The position numbers and the translations under genes were made by a program. A DNA stretch of 64,000 bases. Source: Chitinophagaceae bacterium. GTDB lineage: Bacteria > Bacteroidota > Bacteroidia > Chitinophagales > Chitinophagaceae. The DNA lies in contig JABFRU010000013.1 in NCBI GenBank assembly GCA_013140985.1, positions 1 to 64,000 on the forward strand, given 5' to 3'. Within the stretch, counting starts at the first letter, position 1. Each line of letters opens with the position of its first letter. Under the pieces are notes generated by a model. It was not told the origin of the DNA. It did no database searches and was given only the letters and a program-made list of their open reading frames with translations. Positions 61,974-64,000 of this stretch are shown here, one piece after another.

Positions 61974-63248
61974 TTAAATCTTCCATTCCACGATCTCATT
62001 CACCCACTCTTTCCTGTGCGGCGTTGTAATGCGGATATAATTGTCAGTATAACCTTCCATCATCCCGCTTTTATCATGGTTCTCAAACAATACCTTTCTT
62101 GTTTGTCCCACATGCTGGCCGATAAAATATTGCATCTTCATATAAGAAAGATTGCGCAGCGTTTTATTCCTTTCATGCCGGATATTGACAGGAACAACAG
62201 GTTTCAATGACAGTGCATGGGTATTATCTCTTTCAGAATAAGTGAACACATGCAGGTAGGAGATATTCAATGAATGAAGAAAATCAAAGGTCTCTTTAAA
62301 ATCTTCTTCAGTTTCCCCGGGAAAACCAACGATCACATCTACGCCGATAGCGCAATGAGGCATCAATGTCTTAATGAGATTCACCCGGTCAGCATATAGT
62401 TCTCTTTTATAACGGCGGCGCATCGTCCCCAATATTTTATTGCTGCCGCTCTGCAATGGGATATGAAAATGTGGCATGAACTTGTCACTGTTGGCTACAT
62501 GATCAATGATCGAATTGGTCAGCAGGTTGGGTTCGATGGAAGATATGCGGTAGCGCTGAATGCCTTCTACTTTCTCCAGTTCTTTTACCAATTGAAAAAA
62601 ATCTTCATCGTATTTCAATTCACCATCGGGCCCTTTCCCAAAATCACCTAGATTAACTCCTGTTAATACAATTTCTTTTACTCCGCTTGCTGCCAATTGC
62701 TCTGCATTCTTTATAACATTTTCTATACTATCACTCCTGCTTTTTCCTCTTGCCATCGGGATAGTGCAAAAGGAACAAGTATAATCACAGCCGTCCTGTA
62801 CTTTTAAAAATGTTCTTGTCCTGTCATTCACCGACCAGGAAGAATGAAAACCTGTCACTTCTTCCACATCACAACTGCAGATCTTTGCTGAATCTCCTTT
62901 TGCCAGTTCTCTTATATGCGTGGCAATATTGAATTTCTCAGCAGCGCCAAGAACCAGATCAACGCCGGGTATCTCAGAAATTTCTTTTGGTTTTAACTGG
63001 GCATAGCAACCGGTGATCACCACTAAGCTTTCAGGAGCTTTTCGTTGAATGCGTCTTACGAGTTGGCGGCATTCTTTATCGGCATTATCGGTAACAGAGC
63101 AGGTATTGATGACATATACATCGGCAAGGTCATCAAATTCTTTTTTCTCAAAACCTTCGTTCTCCAAAATGCGGGAAAGCGAAGATGTTTCGGAAAAATT
63201 GAGCTTGCAACCCAATGTATGAAATGCCACTGTTCTTGATGCTGCCAT
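61974..63248 (-). CDS. mtaB: tRNA t6A37 methylthiotransferase MtaB
   Basis: A 424-residue radical SAM methylthiotransferase. N-terminal cluster-binding cysteines in TLGCKLNFSE, NTCSVTD and TGCYAQL; radical SAM CxxxCxxC in GCDYTCSFCTIPMARG; C-terminal TRAM domain (VLFENHDKSGMMEGYTDNY). The LGCKLN start indicates MtaB rather than MiaB. It makes ms2t6A in tRNAs reading ANN codons. The ATG at 63248 follows a TATCTTTG promoter element (63283-63276). Confidence 0.92.
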   Translation of the reverse strand: MAASRTVAFHTLGCKLNFSETSSLSRILENEGFEKKEFDDLADVYVINTCSVTDNADKECRQLVRRIQRKAPESLVVITGCYAQLKPKEISEIPGVDLVLGAAEKFNIATHIRELAKGDSAKICSCDVEEVTGFHSSWSVNDRTRTFLKVQDGCDYTCSFCTIPMARGKSRSDSIENVIKNAEQLAASGVKEIVLTGVNLGDFGKGPDGELKYDEDFFQLVKELEKVEGIQRYRISSIEPNLLTNSIIDHVANSDKFMPHFHIPLQSGSNKILGTMRRRYKRELYADRVNLIKTLMPHCAIGVDVIVGFPGETEEDFKETFDFLHSLNISYLHVFTYSERDNTHALSLKPVVPVNIRHERNKTLRNLSYMKMQYFIGQHVGQTRKVLFENHDKSGMMEGYTDNYIRITTPHRKEWVNEIVEWKI

Positions 63249-63275
63249 TATGAATGCCTGTTTCTTTAGAGTCTG

Positions 63276-63283
63276 CAAAGATA
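63276..63283 (-). promoter_or_regulatory. -7 element of mtaB
   Basis: TATCTTTG on the minus strand, 27 bases before the ATG; an inverted-repeat arm starts directly upstream and covers the -33 area. Confidence 0.5.
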
Positions 63284-63362
63284 AGTTGACAGGTTGAGAG
63301 GGTGAAATGTTGATAAGTATTACCTGTAAACTTCCCAACCTTTTAACCTGTCAACTTTTTAA
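63281..63362. repeat. Word-iterated inverted repeat (AGTTGACAGGTT word)
   Basis: AAGTTGACAGGTTGAGAGGGT (shown in part; 63283-63303) is complementary to CCAACCTTTTAACCTGTC at 63337-63354 and the following AACTTTTT. The loop holds a partial third copy (TTACCTGTAAACTTCC). It lies between two divergent genes. Confidence 0.6.
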
Positions 63363-63386
63363 TTACATTTAGCCAAACGTTTGACT

Positions 63387-63854
63387 GTGAACAAAAAGTG
63401 GGCGCCTTTTATACTGATCGCTATTCTCGGAGCTGCTGTTCTTATTATTAAGTCCTTTAAGGGTAATAATAAGAACGAACCAAAACCAAAAGTTACCAAT
63501 AACGATAAGAAAGATCCGTCTGCTGAGGTAAACCGTGACAGGGGATTTGACCGTCGTATTTCTTTTATTGAATACAGCAAACATGCAAAATGCAGGATGG
63601 ACTGCCGTCATATCTCGCAAGCTGAAGTAGAAGAGATAATGCGGGATGGAAAGATCAATTATAATAAAAGCGATCTGCAAAATGCCCGTTGTCCCCGTTA
63701 TGCACTAGAGGGTAATACAAGAGATGACCAGCATGTAAGAATTGTATTTGCACAATGCAATGAATCAACAACAGTGGTAACGGTCATTGATCTTGATACC
63801 GAATTCAAATGCAGTTGTCCGGGTGATGACAATAAATATCAAAACAGGAATTGA
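63387..63854 (+). CDS. DUF4258-type protein with N-terminal membrane anchor
   Basis: A 155-residue protein starting GTG at 63387 (a TTG two codons upstream overlaps the -7-like element AACGTTTG). A single hydrophobic helix (WAPFILIAILGAAVLIIKSF) is followed by a basic linker and a DUF4258-like domain: 'ISFIEYSKHAKCRMDCRHIS', EVEEIMRDGKI and 'HVRIVFAQCNESTTVVTVID'. Six cysteines are unusual for the family. The stop overlaps the start of the next gene (TGATG). DUF4258 relatives are often toxin-like or mRNA-interferase-like, but no such role is claimed here. Confidence 0.72.
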   Translation: MNKKWAPFILIAILGAAVLIIKSFKGNNKNEPKPKVTNNDKKDPSAEVNRDRGFDRRISFIEYSKHAKCRMDCRHISQAEVEEIMRDGKINYNKSDLQNARCPRYALEGNTRDDQHVRIVFAQCNESTTVVTVIDLDTEFKCSCPGDDNKYQNRN

Positions 63855-64000
63855 TGCGTTATATCCTGAAGCCATTCCAGTTCATTTATTGCATTTATGC
63901 GATGACGCTTTTTGTGCTGATCATGCTGCTGATATTCCCTTTCGTTATCATCGCCAGTTTTTTTGGAAGGATAAAAGGAGGGAACATGGTCATCCGGCTT
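63854..64000 (+). CDS. 1-acyl-sn-glycerol-3-phosphate acyltransferase-like protein, N-terminus (partial)
   Basis: Only 49 residues are in the window: MRYILKPFQFIYCIYAMTLF, then a strongly hydrophobic segment and 'FFGRIKGGNMVIRL'. This is the usual start of PlsC-type acyltransferases in Bacteroidota (membrane helix before the HX4D domain), but the catalytic motif is beyond the edge. Translation is coupled to the DUF4258 gene by a one-base overlap. Confidence 0.55.
   Translation, partial: MRYILKPFQFIYCIYAMTLFVLIMLLIFPFVIIASFFGRIKGGNMVIRL

Noticed and set aside
1249-63362. CRISPR array or clustered direct repeats
   Set aside because: The repeated words are short, variable and arranged as inverted arms; no uniform repeat with unique spacers and no cas gene.

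Overview
The window looks like a chromosomal segment of a Bacteroidota bacterium, most likely a Chitinophagaceae-type member. This rests on promoters of the Bacteroidota form (TTTG / TAnnTTTG, with no E. coli-type -35/-10), weak ribosome binding sites, proteins with C-terminal type IX secretion (T9SS) sorting domains, GldM-like fragments, many 'VGIGT..P' surface proteins, and AT-rich intergenic DNA. No rRNA, CRISPR array, prophage or intact insertion sequence is visible.

Layout. 1-11.4 kb: end of an amino acid permease, heptose-7-phosphate kinase, isoaspartyl peptidase, ispD, then a leftward block with a FemAB-like acyltransferase, an M1 peptidase, a polyprenyl-phosphate sugar transferase, a Gfo/Idh/MocA oxidoreductase and an L,D-transpeptidase-like protein (cell-envelope functions). 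11.8-16.5 kb: a leftward operon of four exported, repeat-rich surface proteins, the first carrying a T9SS domain. 16.8-22.3 kb: a divergent three-gene signalling operon (sigma-54-dependent response regulator, FIST-domain sensor of the NosP type, 1004-residue hybrid kinase with REC and HPt). 22.3-23.4 kb: a gene-poor stretch holding a 31-residue basic protein, four decayed tRNA 3' ends and an intact tRNA-Asp. 23.4-39.3 kb: mostly housekeeping genes (accA, dapA, rnz, clpC, cmk, an FKBP isomerase, a DnaQ/GIY-YIG nuclease, an rRNA methyltransferase) plus a 955-residue T9SS cargo protein. 39.4-46.1 kb: a TPR sensor kinase, a NarL-type regulator and three paralogous surface protein genes; the third has a one-base frameshift in an A6 run. 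The regulator gene and all three paralogues share an upstream sequence block. 46.4-64 kb: mdh, a thioredoxin-like protein, efp-accB-accC, a HEXXH/propeller/barrel protein, valS, a receiver-only regulator, an esterase, the clpS-aat N-degron pair, two tRNA-Val genes, tag, an S41 peptidase, mtaB, a DUF4258 protein and the start of a plsC-like gene.

The most distinctive signals are these. (1) A family of intergenic inverted repeats whose arms are built from a short word repeated with variation; each locus has its own word, two loci share a conserved core of about 43 bases, and similar word runs have entered two linkers of valS. (2) The shared upstream block that may define a small surface-protein regulon. 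(3) The decayed tRNA 3' ends with terminators next to tRNA-Asp. (4) An elongation factor P whose tip residue is arginine 32 instead of lysine. (5) The FIST/hybrid kinase/sigma-54 regulator operon facing a surface-protein operon. Functions come from reading motifs and family resemblance by eye; no search was run.
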